NCBI RefSeq assembly: GCF_965196975.1
Contig: NZ_OZ239981.1
Span: 2,480,001 to 2,544,000, forward strand
Reading direction: 5' to 3'
DNA length: 64,000 nt
DNA from: Endozoicomonas sp965196975
Lineage (GTDB): Bacteria; Pseudomonadota; Gammaproteobacteria; Pseudomonadales; Endozoicomonadaceae
Part shown: piece after piece, positions 34,785 through 43,673 of the stretch
How the letters are laid out: each line of letters opens with the position of its first letter
Position numbering within the stretch: the stretch's first letter is position 1
The notes under the pieces: model-generated
Told to the model about the DNA's origin: nothing
What the model saw: the letters and a program-made list of their open reading frames with translations, nothing else
The model's database searches: none
Position numbers and translations under genes: made by a program

Positions 34785-35402
34785 TTATTGTGCACTTCTA
34801 AAAGCAGAAACCACTTTGTAATTGGTATAAGCAGAGATGATCGTGTCATTCAGATAATCAATCTGCTCTATGGTCAAAGCCAGTTTGTTTTTCTCACTCA
34901 TCATTTCCTTAAAACCAACACCGCTGACCATGTCTGAAGTATTCATGGACTTAAACATGGCAATATTTTTCAATGCCACTTTAGCGGCGTCACCAAGACT
35001 GCCCATGATTTCATTGCCCATTGTTGAACTATTGAAATCATCAATCACTTTACGGTCCTCCATGGTCAGAGCATCGTACACTGCACGCTTATCTTCATCG
35101 GACTCTGCAGCTTCTACTGCTGAAAAGTAATTACCGAGCACTGGCTCATTAATTAATTGATTAATATAGTTTTCATAAGCCGGTCTGGCTGCCAGAAATG
35201 CTGTATTAACAGCCGTACGAATGATTTCAACATCCTCAATAAGTGATGGTTCATAAGTTCCACCATCCACAATTGACTGTGTATACAGTTCCTGACCTTT
35301 TGTTTGTAACGCATTATAAGAAACTGCCTCAGAGCTTCCTGAAGTTGCACAACCAGTAGTCAGGGCAGCAGCAACAACAACGGTCAGAATACTCTTTTTC
35401 AT
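34785..35402 (-). CDS. Small lipoprotein, first gene of the envelope operon
   Basis: A 205-residue helical lipoprotein. The signal peptide MKKSILTVVVAAALTTGC has its lipobox Cys at residue 18. AGGGG lies 5 bases before the chosen ATG. The mature part is acidic and helical with no family I recognise (segments DVEIIRTAVNTAFLAARPAYENYI and ALTIEQIDYLNDTIISAY, each shown across a helix). It leads the five-gene operon. An ISKra4 element ends 110 bases upstream of its start and may have replaced part of the promoter. Confidence 0.75.
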   Translation of the reverse strand: MKKSILTVVVAAALTTGCATSGSSEAVSYNALQTKGQELYTQSIVDGGTYEPSLIEDVEIIRTAVNTAFLAARPAYENYINQLINEPVLGNYFSAVEAAESDEDKRAVYDALTMEDRKVIDDFNSSTMGNEIMGSLGDAAKVALKNIAMFKSMNTSDMVSGVGFKEMMSEKNKLALTIEQIDYLNDTIISAYTNYKVVSAFRSAQ

Positions 35403-35504
35403 ATGAACCCCTATGAGAATCAATCACTCAACTTTAAAAATTGTTATGCAAAGCAGGTGTTAGCCTGTGCATATTTTGAGAGCACTTACTTTTTAATGAT
35501 TATT

Positions 35505-35512
35505 TTCTAATC
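35505..35512. repeat. Target-site duplication of ISKra4 copy 1
   Basis: TTCTAATC at 35505-35512 is repeated at 36904-36911. Confidence 0.95.
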
Positions 35513-36903
35513 GGGTGCTCTCTCAATTTGATAACTGACTCATAGGTTAGCTTCAACCTTTCCAGTCATGAACTCAGACCAAAGTTGTTCCCAGCGCCCC
35601 TTACTCTGGATCAGTGCTCTTGTTGTCAAAAGCACTTCCGCTCCTGTTGCTTTCCACCTCATTCCAGAACCACATAATCGTTGCTTTACCAGAGTCTTAC
35701 AAGCCGCTTCAGTAACTCCTGAACCTATTGGCCAATGGCGTTTAAGCGCCTGATGATAATTCATTAACTGGTGATTGTTTGTAAAATAGCTCACAGCTTT
35801 GTAGCGCTTCTCTGTCAGTGCGATTGTCTTTTTCGGGAGCTCGGCTGATTCAATTTCCTGAAGGATTTTTTTGGCTGCTCCACGCTTGTTTTTCAAACTA
35901 TGTAGCCTGTCTTCAAGCCACTGGTGTCGCTTCGCCTTACTGGTTGGAAACAGTGCTTCCGCTGCTCCAGCTAAATATTCAGATGCATGATAAAAATCGA
36001 GTATCTGCCCAGAGGTATGTTGTTTCAAATAACTCCAGTTTTCTCTAGCCCCGTCAGCTACCCCGATGTATGTGGCATTTGGGTAGAGTCGTTTTAGATC
36101 TGCAATCTCCTCGTCGAGCTTGCTCATAAAGCTTTGTTTACCATACTCTGGCGAACTGGCTGTATATATCGTGTGGAGCCTGTCTCCATCTGCAGAATAT
36201 AGGCTCAATGTCCCACACATGGCTTCCCTCCAGCCTTCTTCACAAAGCAGCATGCAGGTTCCATCCAGACCAATGGCTATTGTTTCAACAGGCTCTTTTA
36301 GTGGAGGAAGGTGGTAGTGAGTGTCTTGCTGGTCTTCAATTAATGCACCTACTCTGTCCGATAAATGCTTGATATAAGAATTTGAAAGCGTCCTTTGATG
36401 GTTGGTCTCAAAATCTTCTTTTACCGCAGGCGCTGGCATCTGGCTGTATTTCCAGGCGATAGACTTGGCAAATTTGGGGGTAGCTGAACCAATAATACCG
36501 GCACGAAGATCAAGTGCTGCCAGAGTACTGCCACCTCTGACACCCTGATATACGGAGCGCTCCAAAGGTATACGACCGTATAAGGTTTCATAGTGCTTAA
36601 GAACCTTTCCTTTGTAGTTCCACTTCTGCTGATTAACGACGATAGGTTCTTTATTGGGTGATTCAAATAGCCCCAATAACTCTTTTGTTCCAAGCTGCCC
36701 GGCTTCATTGAGTGCACGCTGTAAACTATCTTCAAGATTCAGCATGTTGCCTGAATCTATAGAAACTTCAATTTGCAAAACGATGCTTTTGGTAGAGCTG
36801 GAAATAACAGAAGCGGGCATGACAGTTAACTATTATGAGTGGTGTTCCCATAGTAGCTGTGAAAATAGAGCACTATTGTTTCAATCATTCAGAGAGAGCA
36901 CCC
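35513..36903 (-). mobile_element. ISKra4-family element, copy 1 (1391 bp)
   Basis: The ends are GGGTGCTCTCTC at both sides in inverted orientation, with an 8-bp duplication. It carries one transposase gene on the minus strand. It lies between the envelope operon (minus) and the LysR gene (plus), 110 bases from the first lipoprotein start. Copies 2 and 3 at 55069 and 61258 are the same length. Confidence 0.95.
35540..36820 (-). CDS. ISKra4-family transposase, copy 1
   Basis: A 426-residue transposase. The N-terminal region (about 50-170) is zinc-finger-poor but carries the family pattern LERSVYQG. The catalytic part has GLDGTCMLL (first Asp), IGVADGARENWSYL (second Asp), ILDFYHASEYLAGAA and the C-terminal RHWPIGSGVTEAACKTLVKQR, which carries the Glu. 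The frame is intact, and the protein is identical in all three copies. Confidence 0.92.
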   Translation of the reverse strand: MPASVISSSTKSIVLQIEVSIDSGNMLNLEDSLQRALNEAGQLGTKELLGLFESPNKEPIVVNQQKWNYKGKVLKHYETLYGRIPLERSVYQGVRGGSTLAALDLRAGIIGSATPKFAKSIAWKYSQMPAPAVKEDFETNHQRTLSNSYIKHLSDRVGALIEDQQDTHYHLPPLKEPVETIAIGLDGTCMLLCEEGWREAMCGTLSLYSADGDRLHTIYTASSPEYGKQSFMSKLDEEIADLKRLYPNATYIGVADGARENWSYLKQHTSGQILDFYHASEYLAGAAEALFPTSKAKRHQWLEDRLHSLKNKRGAAKKILQEIESAELPKKTIALTEKRYKAVSYFTNNHQLMNYHQALKRHWPIGSGVTEAACKTLVKQRLCGSGMRWKATGAEVLLTTRALIQSKGRWEQLWSEFMTGKVEANL

Positions 36904-37142
36904 TTCTAATCAGAAATTGTGTATACACCAATGGCAGGGCAGATTTAATCAGCCACTTTCACAATGCATACCCATCTCTATAAACCAGTGAAAGTAATGG
37001 TATAGAAAACCAAAAACAGATAAAGTCACTTGTTCTTATAGCTCCTTAACCTGCAGTTAAGAAGCTGTCTTTTTGATAGGGAATCACCGAATAAACTTAA
37101 GTGACAACCCTTGCATAAGAGATATTCTCACCAAGGCAGTTA

Positions 37143-38060
37143 ATGAAACCATCGCAATTAAACATCAATCTGCTGAAAATACTGGACACACTGCTTAAAA
37201 CACGAAGCTCTGCCGCAGCGGCCCGAGAGTTACACATATCACAACCGGCGGTCAGTAAACATCTGGCAAATCTCAGAGAACACTTTCGCGATCCATTACT
37301 GATACGAAGTGGTGGCAGCACACGGCTGACGCCCAGGGCAGAAATACTCAGCAAAGAAGCATCCGACACCCTGGCCAGAGTCTACTCTTTGTTCAGTAAC
37401 ACAGCTGAGAGTAATGATCTGCCCACATTGAATCTTCGAATTGCCAGTAGCAATCAGATTCTGAACACCCATCTCACCAAAATTATTAGCAGTTCAGACA
37501 CTGTGGATCAGAAAATATCTTTTACGTTCCTACCCATTGATGATCAGGTTCAAGAGAAGATGGACATGGGGGAAATTGATCTTTATCTGGGCCTATTACC
37601 GCTGCTAAGTAATATTCAGGTTACGGAAGTTCCATTAAGGTCAGTTCAAATTGAGTGCCTGATGTCAGAAAGCCACCCACTGGCCAGACAAACCAGTGAA
37701 GCACTTACTGTTGAAGAGCTGCAATCTTACCCAATGGTCTCTATCAGTACGGGGTTCAGCGCTTCTGTTCAGTGCCAGCAATACTTTCAACAAGCTGGAA
37801 TCGCTCCAGATTATCATTTTTTCTTTCAAGAGCTTGAACCTGCCCTGGCGCTGATAAATGAAACAAATACATTGCTGATTGCCAGCCTTGAGGCCGCAAG
37901 ATGGTACTCTATCAGCAAGTCGATTGTTGCTCGTAGACTACCTGGAACACCTCCTACGGCGAAGGGAGGGATTTGCTGGCCATCCTACTGGGAAAGCAGC
38001 ACGACCCACCGGAAAATCCGTGAAAAAATTATTGCCCTGGCTGGTGGACAAAAGAACTAA
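37143..38060 (+). CDS. LysR-family transcriptional regulator
   Basis: A 305-residue regulator. The winged helix-turn-helix spans about residues 5-65 (ILDTLLKTRSSAAAARELHISQPAVSKHLANLR). The effector-binding domain (about 92-300) has two periplasmic-binding-like lobes. Its target is unknown. The neighbouring M23 peptidase gene is convergent and ends 12 bases away, so it is not an obvious divergent target; the IS at 35513 lies upstream. Confidence 0.9.
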   Translation: MKPSQLNINLLKILDTLLKTRSSAAAARELHISQPAVSKHLANLREHFRDPLLIRSGGSTRLTPRAEILSKEASDTLARVYSLFSNTAESNDLPTLNLRIASSNQILNTHLTKIISSSDTVDQKISFTFLPIDDQVQEKMDMGEIDLYLGLLPLLSNIQVTEVPLRSVQIECLMSESHPLARQTSEALTVEELQSYPMVSISTGFSASVQCQQYFQQAGIAPDYHFFFQELEPALALINETNTLLIASLEAARWYSISKSIVARRLPGTPPTAKGGICWPSYWESSTTHRKIREKIIALAGGQKN

Positions 38061-38071
38061 GCTTCTGCATT

Positions 38072-38872
38072 CTATGGATCCCCATGAGTGAGCAACGCAG
38101 GATCAAGCCGCTTATCAAACCAGTTATAACGCCAGTCAAGATGTGCCCCGGTAACCCGGCCAGTAGCCCCCACTTCACCGATAACCTGCCCTCGTTTAAT
38201 AGTTGTACCGCCTTTCACAGAAACTTTACTGAGGTGGAGAAAACTGGAGAAAAGGCCATGACCATGATCAATAATGATCGTACCACCGGAATAGTAGAGG
38301 TCTGAGTCCACCAGCCGCACGATACCATCCGCTGGTGCCGCGACCGGTGTGCCGGTGGGTACGGCAATATCCAGACCATAGTGGGGACGTCCCGGTTTAC
38401 CGTTATAAACCCGTTGACTGCCGTAGACACCACTGATGCGTCCTTTTACCGGCCAGCCAAAGCCGTTAAAAAAATCTTCCTGGTCCGTATCTGGAACTCT
38501 GGCTTCACGTACCTGTTCAGCTTCTTTGCGGATACGTGATAGCACCCTTTCATCCGGTGATACGTATTTTTTGGCAACCCCTGTTAACCGCTGAATATTA
38601 TACTCCCTCGGTTTCAGGGTTAAATAAAATCTCTTCAGCTCGCCACTGGCAAAATGTTCTGTATAGAACTGCTCAAGTTTCGCATCACGACCAAAGCCAA
38701 GAATAAAGCGCCCATCTTTCGCTACTCTGACTTCCTGGTCGTCGTAAACTATCCGACTCCCCGGTGATGCATGACCGACAAAAATACCTCCGGGTGTCAG
38801 CTGGCTCTGCAAACCTTCTGCATTCACCATCAAAGAAAACGCCAGAAGAAAAAAACCGGTAGCGAGATGCAT
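38072..38872 (-). CDS. M23-family metallopeptidase
   Basis: A 266-residue exported peptidoglycan hydrolase or a regulator of one. The signal peptide is LATGFFLLAFSLMVNAEG. The LytM domain is at about 145-260, with HYGLDIAVPTGTPVAAPADG (first metal ligands) and IIIDHGHGLFSSFLHLS. In the third motif the usual HLH is HLD (GAHLDWRY), a variant common in this gammaproteobacterial subfamily. An N-terminal domain (about 20-100) may bind the wall or partners. Confidence 0.88.
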   Translation of the reverse strand: MHLATGFFLLAFSLMVNAEGLQSQLTPGGIFVGHASPGSRIVYDDQEVRVAKDGRFILGFGRDAKLEQFYTEHFASGELKRFYLTLKPREYNIQRLTGVAKKYVSPDERVLSRIRKEAEQVREARVPDTDQEDFFNGFGWPVKGRISGVYGSQRVYNGKPGRPHYGLDIAVPTGTPVAAPADGIVRLVDSDLYYSGGTIIIDHGHGLFSSFLHLSKVSVKGGTTIKRGQVIGEVGATGRVTGAHLDWRYNWFDKRLDPALLTHGDP

Positions 38873-39050
38873 TGAAACTTTCTCCTTTTATCATCCTGCC
38901 CAGCAATAAGTATCGGCATTTTGACTTTTAATAAAACAGTCACGTAGGCTATGAAAATCAACTGAAAAGAGAAGAAAAAGAAACAGCAGGTCGTGACCGA
39001 CCACTTAAGACTATACTAACTATCAATAACCTATTTTTTGGAGGGATAAT

Positions 39051-39131
39051 ATGCACAAATCAGCGCCCAACTCCAAAAAAATCAAACTGCATCATCATAA
39101 CAAGAACAGGACGTCATTATGGATTTTATAA
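39051..39131 (+). CDS. Possible 26-aa leader-like peptide
   Basis: An ATG with GGAGG six bases upstream opens 26 codons (MHKSAPNSKKIKLHHHNKN and onward), basic and His-rich. Its end overlaps the start of the next small ORF by 13 bases. This could be a coupled leader for it. The signal is good but the length is too short for certainty. Confidence 0.35.
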   Translation: MHKSAPNSKKIKLHHHNKNRTSLWIL

Positions 39132-39232
39132 TTCTGGGAACAGCCCTCACCATGCCTATAATCTATGGCTTTAGCATCCTCTTGTCACTAGTCACAGATA
39201 GTGAACCCTGTTTATCAGATACTAGTGACTGA
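39119..39232 (+). CDS. Possible 37-aa single-span membrane peptide
   Basis: ATG with AGGA upstream encodes one hydrophobic segment (MDFIILGTALTMPIIYGFS then ILLSLV) and a short acidic tail (SEPCLSDTSD). Small single-span proteins of this kind often modulate larger membrane proteins. Its 3' end overlaps the convergent hemG gene by 18 bases. Confidence 0.42.
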   Translation: MDFIILGTALTMPIIYGFSILLSLVTDSEPCLSDTSD

Positions 39233-39817
39233 AGTCTCTTTAACCACCACTCTTTCATAAGTCGCCATCGGGCGGCTTATGTTCTGAAAATCCTGTCCTA
39301 ACTGTTCTGCAAAAGTCTTAACCCGCTTCCAGTCTGTAAACTCAGTATTCTGAGTAATGTCGGTAGGACCATCAGTCAGTTTCATAATTAACCGGATCAT
39401 CTGCTTATCCACCCAACGGTATTGCGTGTACAACAGCGCACCAGCAAACACCTCTACCCGATCAGGAGTCCATGAAATCTGTTTCAGGAATTTCTGCAGA
39501 TAACGGTTGTTATGAGGATCCCGTCGTGCAGGCTTTCGAGCTGTCAGGTTAACGGAAAAGAAATAGCTCGGAATGGCTGCCAGCAGGTCACTGTATTTCT
39601 TAATAAACTGGTAGCATTCGTTATGGTGCTTGCCATAGCGAATTGAACAACCAAGAATGACACCGTCATAGGACTCAAGAGAAAAGCCGTTGTTCAGATC
39701 AGCAATAGAGCTGACAAACGTCTCATGACCAGCCTGAGTCAGGCAGTAACTAATTCTTTCAGCAATTTTTCGGGTCTGACCTTCACACCCCTGGTACAAC
39801 AACGCTATACGGGACAT
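39215..39817 (-). CDS. hemG: Menaquinone-dependent protoporphyrinogen IX dehydrogenase
   Basis: A 200-residue long-chain flavodoxin-type enzyme that oxidises protoporphyrinogen IX in haem synthesis, linked to the respiratory quinones. It shows an FMN loop (YQGCEGQTRKIAERI), ILGCSIRYGKHH, the HemG-specific FFSVNLTARKPARRDP, GALLYTQYRWVDKQMIRLIMKLT and TDWKRV. The 20-residue insertion typical of HemG is present. Confidence 0.92.
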   Translation of the reverse strand: MSRIALLYQGCEGQTRKIAERISYCLTQAGHETFVSSIADLNNGFSLESYDGVILGCSIRYGKHHNECYQFIKKYSDLLAAIPSYFFSVNLTARKPARRDPHNNRYLQKFLKQISWTPDRVEVFAGALLYTQYRWVDKQMIRLIMKLTDGPTDITQNTEFTDWKRVKTFAEQLGQDFQNISRPMATYERVVVKETSVTSI

Positions 39818-39948
39818 ATCTGAATAAGTTGATCATCATAAAGCCATTATTTGAGCAGATAATAACCAATTTATAAGTCAGTATTGTTAACACAGATCAA
39901 CAAAGCAGCGAATAGAAAGCACTTCTTTGTACAGTTACTTATGAAATA

Positions 39949-39986
39949 AAAAGACCACTTGTATCTATAACCAAGTGGTCCTTTCT
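39949..39986 (-). terminator. Terminator of the DJ-1-like gene
   Basis: On the minus strand AGGACCACTTG and CAAGTGGTCTT pair around a 10-base loop and run into TTTATTTC. It lies about 25 bases after the gene stop. Confidence 0.85.
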
Positions 39987-40008
39987 TAATGCCCTGAAGG
40001 AATCAGGC

Positions 40009-40593
40009 TTATTCTGCGTAAGGCCAGCCATCGTAATCAATATGCAGAGCCTGCCAGCGGGCAGAGCCTTTTTCCGTACCCTGACCAATCAAGTGCTCTG
40101 CCACAATAAAGGCAAAATCAAACACTACGCCCAGCCCCTTGCCGCTGATAAACTGGCCATCCACAACGACTTTCTGATCAACATGAACGCCGTCATCAAA
40201 GTTCTTATAAAGGTTTGGACCAGAAACGTACTTGTGCTTACCAAACAGACCATTCGCAGCAACGACTTTAGCGCCTGAAGAGCAGAGTGGGCAGATGTAC
40301 TTACCCATTTCAATGTGGCGCTTCAGGAAATCGATCACCATTGTATTGCTGGTCAGGTTGGCGGTCCCCTCAGGACCACCTGGCATCATCACAGCGTCGT
40401 AATTCTCTTCAAACTTCTCGCTCAGGGTGAAGTCTGCAGTGATGTTCACTTTAAAGTAACTATTGAGCTTTACTTCATCTTTGCAGGCCAGAACATCCAC
40501 ATTGATATCCAGACGACGCATGATATCAATAAAGGCAACGGCTTCTGCCTCTTCGAACCCATCTGCCAGCAAAACAGCAACACGCTTGCTCAT
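40009..40593 (-). CDS. DJ-1/PfpI-family protein
   Basis: A 194-residue cytoplasmic protein of the DJ-1/ThiJ group. DGFEEAEAVAFIDIMRR carries the conserved Glu, and the nucleophile cysteine lies in YICPLCSSGAKVVAA. The family includes glyoxalases, deglycases and chaperones; the exact activity is not known. A glyoxalase III role would pair with mgsA at 20.4 kb, but this is only a suggestion. AAGAAG lies before the ATG at 40593. Confidence 0.82.
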   Translation of the reverse strand: MSKRVAVLLADGFEEAEAVAFIDIMRRLDINVDVLACKDEVKLNSYFKVNITADFTLSEKFEENYDAVMMPGGPEGTANLTSNTMVIDFLKRHIEMGKYICPLCSSGAKVVAANGLFGKHKYVSGPNLYKNFDDGVHVDQKVVVDGQFISGKGLGVVFDFAFIVAEHLIGQGTEKGSARWQALHIDYDGWPYAE

Positions 40594-40833
40594 CGCTACT
40601 TCTTTGATCATGATTTTTCTCTTCTACCTATACGAAAGAAAACGGTAACAAATTTAGAGAAAGACAAGAGTATCACAAGGTTATGAAAGCAATAAATGAG
40701 AAACAAAGAAAGATTTACAAAAATGACGCATAGGTAGACATAAGACAATAAAAACCAGCCTGGAGCTTCATTGCTGTGACTTACTCCCATTTTTGTACAA
40801 ACTGATATTTCTCTCCTATTTTCTTCTAATATA

Positions 40834-41945
40834 GGACTTTCGCATTGACAGGCAGCTGTAAAAATTGCTAGATCAGCAAAAAATAGCGGATGTCGTCGTG
40901 CGTAGAAAGATAACAAGACCTACAACATCTGGGTGTGATTTGCCGAAATATACAGGGTTTCTATTGTGTGAGCCGAAATCAGCAACCTGTACTCGCCTTA
41001 GTGAGATCGGAGATATGTCACACCACAGCGTTAACCGTTTTCTACAACGTGAAGACTTTGCTCCCAATGACCTTTTCATGGAAGTAGCCGCAAGGCTGAT
41101 TCTTGATGGGGGCACGCTATCGGTTGATGATACGGTGCTGGATAAGCCGTACAGTAACTACACGGCATTCATCGGCTATCATTACTCGGGCAAGCATCAT
41201 AAAGCCGTCAAGGGCATTAATCTCATAACGCTCTATTACACCGATATCAAAGGCTATAGCCTTCCTGTCAATTTCCGTATCTATGACTCTGCGGACGGAA
41301 AGTCCAAAAATGATTATTTTCTCGAGATGCTGAAAGAAGTACTTGTATGGGGCTTACGACCTGCATTTGTTACGGGGGATTCCTGGTATAGCAGTGCCGC
41401 AAACCTGAAGACTGTGAAAAACAACGGTCTGGGTTTTATGTTTGCCGTTAAAAGCAACCGTACTGTTTCTATCCAAAAGGGTGACTACCAACAAGTGCAG
41501 AGCCTGGAGATTCCTGAAGAGGGAATAACCGTTTGGCTACGTAATTTTGGTTCTGTGCGTTTGTACCGGACGCGGCTAAAAAACGAGCTGCGCCATTACG
41601 TCGTCTACACACCCCATGCTGGATCAGAGGTATCACCACAGGTAGGCTTTAATGAACTTCACCTGCACCATTGGGCGATCGAAGAGTATCACCGGGCGCT
41701 GAAACAACTCTGCAGTATTGAGCGCTTTCAGGTGAGAGGAAAGCAGCAGGTCAGGAACCATATTTTTGCCTCTATCTTTGGGTATGCCTGCCTTCAGGCC
41801 AAGAAAGTATCTGAATCTCTCAGTAGCATCTATCGCGTTAAGAATGATGCGCTCAAGGATGCTATTTGGGACTTCATTAAGAGCTTCTCTGATGGTAAAG
41901 ACTGGCTGAGACCATCTTTTATCAGAGCTGTCAATGCGTAAGTTC
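40834..41945 (+). mobile_element. IS701-family element (1112 bp)
   Basis: The left end GGACTTTCGCATTGACAG and the complement of the right end GAACTTACGCATTGACAG differ at two positions. The 4-bp duplication TATA is at 40830-40833 and 41946-41949. It is the only copy in the window and ends 124 bases before the dps ATG. Confidence 0.82.
40865..41941 (+). CDS. IS701-family transposase
   Basis: A 358-residue DDE transposase opening at TTG. The first catalytic Asp lies in GTLSVDDTVLDKPY, the second in FVTGDSWYSS, and the Glu in WAIEEYHRALKQLCSIERFQ. SGKHHKAVKGINLITLYYTD is characteristic of the IS701 group. The stop codon lies within the right terminal repeat. The frame is intact. Confidence 0.9.
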   Translation: MLDQQKIADVVVRRKITRPTTSGCDLPKYTGFLLCEPKSATCTRLSEIGDMSHHSVNRFLQREDFAPNDLFMEVAARLILDGGTLSVDDTVLDKPYSNYTAFIGYHYSGKHHKAVKGINLITLYYTDIKGYSLPVNFRIYDSADGKSKNDYFLEMLKEVLVWGLRPAFVTGDSWYSSAANLKTVKNNGLGFMFAVKSNRTVSIQKGDYQQVQSLEIPEEGITVWLRNFGSVRLYRTRLKNELRHYVVYTPHAGSEVSPQVGFNELHLHHWAIEEYHRALKQLCSIERFQVRGKQQVRNHIFASIFGYACLQAKKVSESLSSIYRVKNDALKDAIWDFIKSFSDGKDWLRPSFIRAVNA

Positions 41946-42069
41946 TATAATAGTTTGCCAGGCTATCTGTCCACTGTCTTATGGATCAGAAATTTATCAA
42001 CTGTTGCTGGCAGCGCCCCTATCCATTGTCATGAATTCCCCGGGGAAAAGTAGTAACTGGAGTCACACC

Positions 42070-42552
42070 ATGTCCCATACTTACGAAACCTTGCCTGAAA
42101 ATGTTAAGCAATATTCCGCACAGGAGCTTCAGAAGCTCCTCTACAGTGCCATTGATCTGAACATGCAGATCAAAGAGTCTCACTGGACCATGGCAGGCCG
42201 TGAGTTTCTTTCTGTTCACCGATTGTTTGATGAAGTTGCAGAGGTCATCGAAGATACCGTTGATGATATTGCCGAGCGAATCGCCCAGCTCGGGCATAAA
42301 CCGGAAGGCACTCTGCAGAAGGTAGCGGAAAAAAGTTCGCTGCCCACATACCCAAAATCATTCAGTTCAATTGATGAACACATTGAAGTAATTGGTCAAC
42401 GCCTGGCCTTTGTGACCAGCCAGGCACTGCAGGCCATGGCCAATATGGAAGAGAATGGAGACCCTATATCTGTAGATCTTCTAACTGCTAGAACACGGGA
42501 GATTGATAAGCTAACGTGGCTGGTGGAGTCACACCTGCCGCAGAAAAAGTAA
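42070..42552 (+). CDS. dps: DNA starvation/stationary-phase protection protein Dps
   Basis: A 160-residue ferritin-like protein that forms dodecamers, stores iron and protects DNA from peroxide. The intersubunit ferroxidase ligands are seen in KESHWTMAGREFLSVHRLFDEVAEVIEDTVDDIAERI, shown here across the helix pair. The start at 42070 has GGAG upstream; the longer frame from 42004 adds a non-family extension. The IS701 copy lies just upstream of its promoter region. Confidence 0.9.
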   Translation: MSHTYETLPENVKQYSAQELQKLLYSAIDLNMQIKESHWTMAGREFLSVHRLFDEVAEVIEDTVDDIAERIAQLGHKPEGTLQKVAEKSSLPTYPKSFSSIDEHIEVIGQRLAFVTSQALQAMANMEENGDPISVDLLTARTREIDKLTWLVESHLPQKK

Positions 42553-42698
42553 TCGTCCCTAATCCATAAAAATACAAAGGCACAAAGACTTTTGCGCTCT
42601 ACTGATATAAGTAACAAGCAGAGCCATTATTTCTTTGTGCCTCAATGTCGTTGTGGCTGCATCCTTTTAGCACGATAACGAACAACTCATATAAGTAA

Positions 42699-43673
42699 CT
42701 AACCCTTATATAGCTTTGGATTCAGCACATCTCTCAGCCAGTCACCCAGAAGATTGAGTACCAGCACCAGAACCACCAGTACAACCCCTGGAATGACCGT
42801 AATCCACCAGCTGCCAGAGAAGATATACTCAAAACCACTGGAAATCAGCGATCCCAGTGAAGGTTGCGATACCGGCATACCAAGCCCCAGGAACGACAAT
42901 GCTGCCTCACTGATGATCGCATTAGCAATCTGCACCGTAGAGATCACCAGGATAGGCGACAGTGTATTCGGCAGAATATGCCGGAACATAATACGTCCGG
43001 ATCCAAACCCCATTACCCGGGCCGCCTCTACATACTCCTTCTTCTTTTCTGCCAGCACAGAGGCCCTCACAGTACGGGCATACTGCGGCCACTCAGCAAT
43101 ACCGATGACCAGTATCAGCATCAACATGGCCAGCTTGCTGTAGAGCTCCGATCCAAACGATGCCTGGAAAACCGCCAGAACAATAATGGCCACCATCATG
43201 GTTGAGAACGAAAGCTGAATATCGGCCACCCGCATCAAGAAGCTGTCCAAACGTCCACCAAAGTAACCAGCAGCAAGCCCCAGAACAATGCCAAGAAAAG
43301 CCTGCAACATCACAGCAAAAAGCCCAATGGCCAGCGAGATTCTCATACCATAGAGAATCGTACTGAACAGGTCCCGCCCCTGGTCATCAGTACCCAGCAG
43401 AAAACGCTCATCACCCTCTTCTGCCCAGGAAGGAGGCAGCTCAGAATCCATGATATCGATGGTCGAAAGATCGTATGGATTCGTTGGTGCCAGGATTGGA
43501 GCCAGCAGCGCAGCCCCAACAAAGAGTGCGAAAATCAGGGCACAGATCATCGCCACCTTGTCACGGGTGAAGCTGTACCAGAAGGTAGAGTTTTTGAAAC
43601 GCTCCCAGCGCGTTCTTTCCCTCACCTCAGCTAATCCCTGATCAACCGGCGCGTTTGATATCAATTCACTCAT
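42699..43673 (-). CDS. Peptide/glutathione ABC transporter permease (DppC/GsiD-like)
   Basis: A 324-residue permease with an N-terminal helix followed by five more and the OppC/DppC signature GAALLAPILAPTNPYD near the start. The EAA loop is EAARVMGFGSGRIMFRHILPN. It is the last gene of a four-gene operon and overlaps the upstream permease gene by 4 bases. Confidence 0.9.
   Translation of the reverse strand: MSELISNAPVDQGLAEVRERTRWERFKNSTFWYSFTRDKVAMICALIFALFVGAALLAPILAPTNPYDLSTIDIMDSELPPSWAEEGDERFLLGTDDQGRDLFSTILYGMRISLAIGLFAVMLQAFLGIVLGLAAGYFGGRLDSFLMRVADIQLSFSTMMVAIIVLAVFQASFGSELYSKLAMLMLILVIGIAEWPQYARTVRASVLAEKKKEYVEAARVMGFGSGRIMFRHILPNTLSPILVISTVQIANAIISEAALSFLGLGMPVSQPSLGSLISSGFEYIFSGSWWITVIPGVVLVVLVLVLNLLGDWLRDVLNPKLYKG

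Noticed and set aside
42579..42641. Inverted repeat GGCACAAAGA/TCTTTGTGCC between dps and the permease gene.
   Set aside because: The loop is 43 bases and there is no T-run, so it is not convincing as a terminator; it may be chance.
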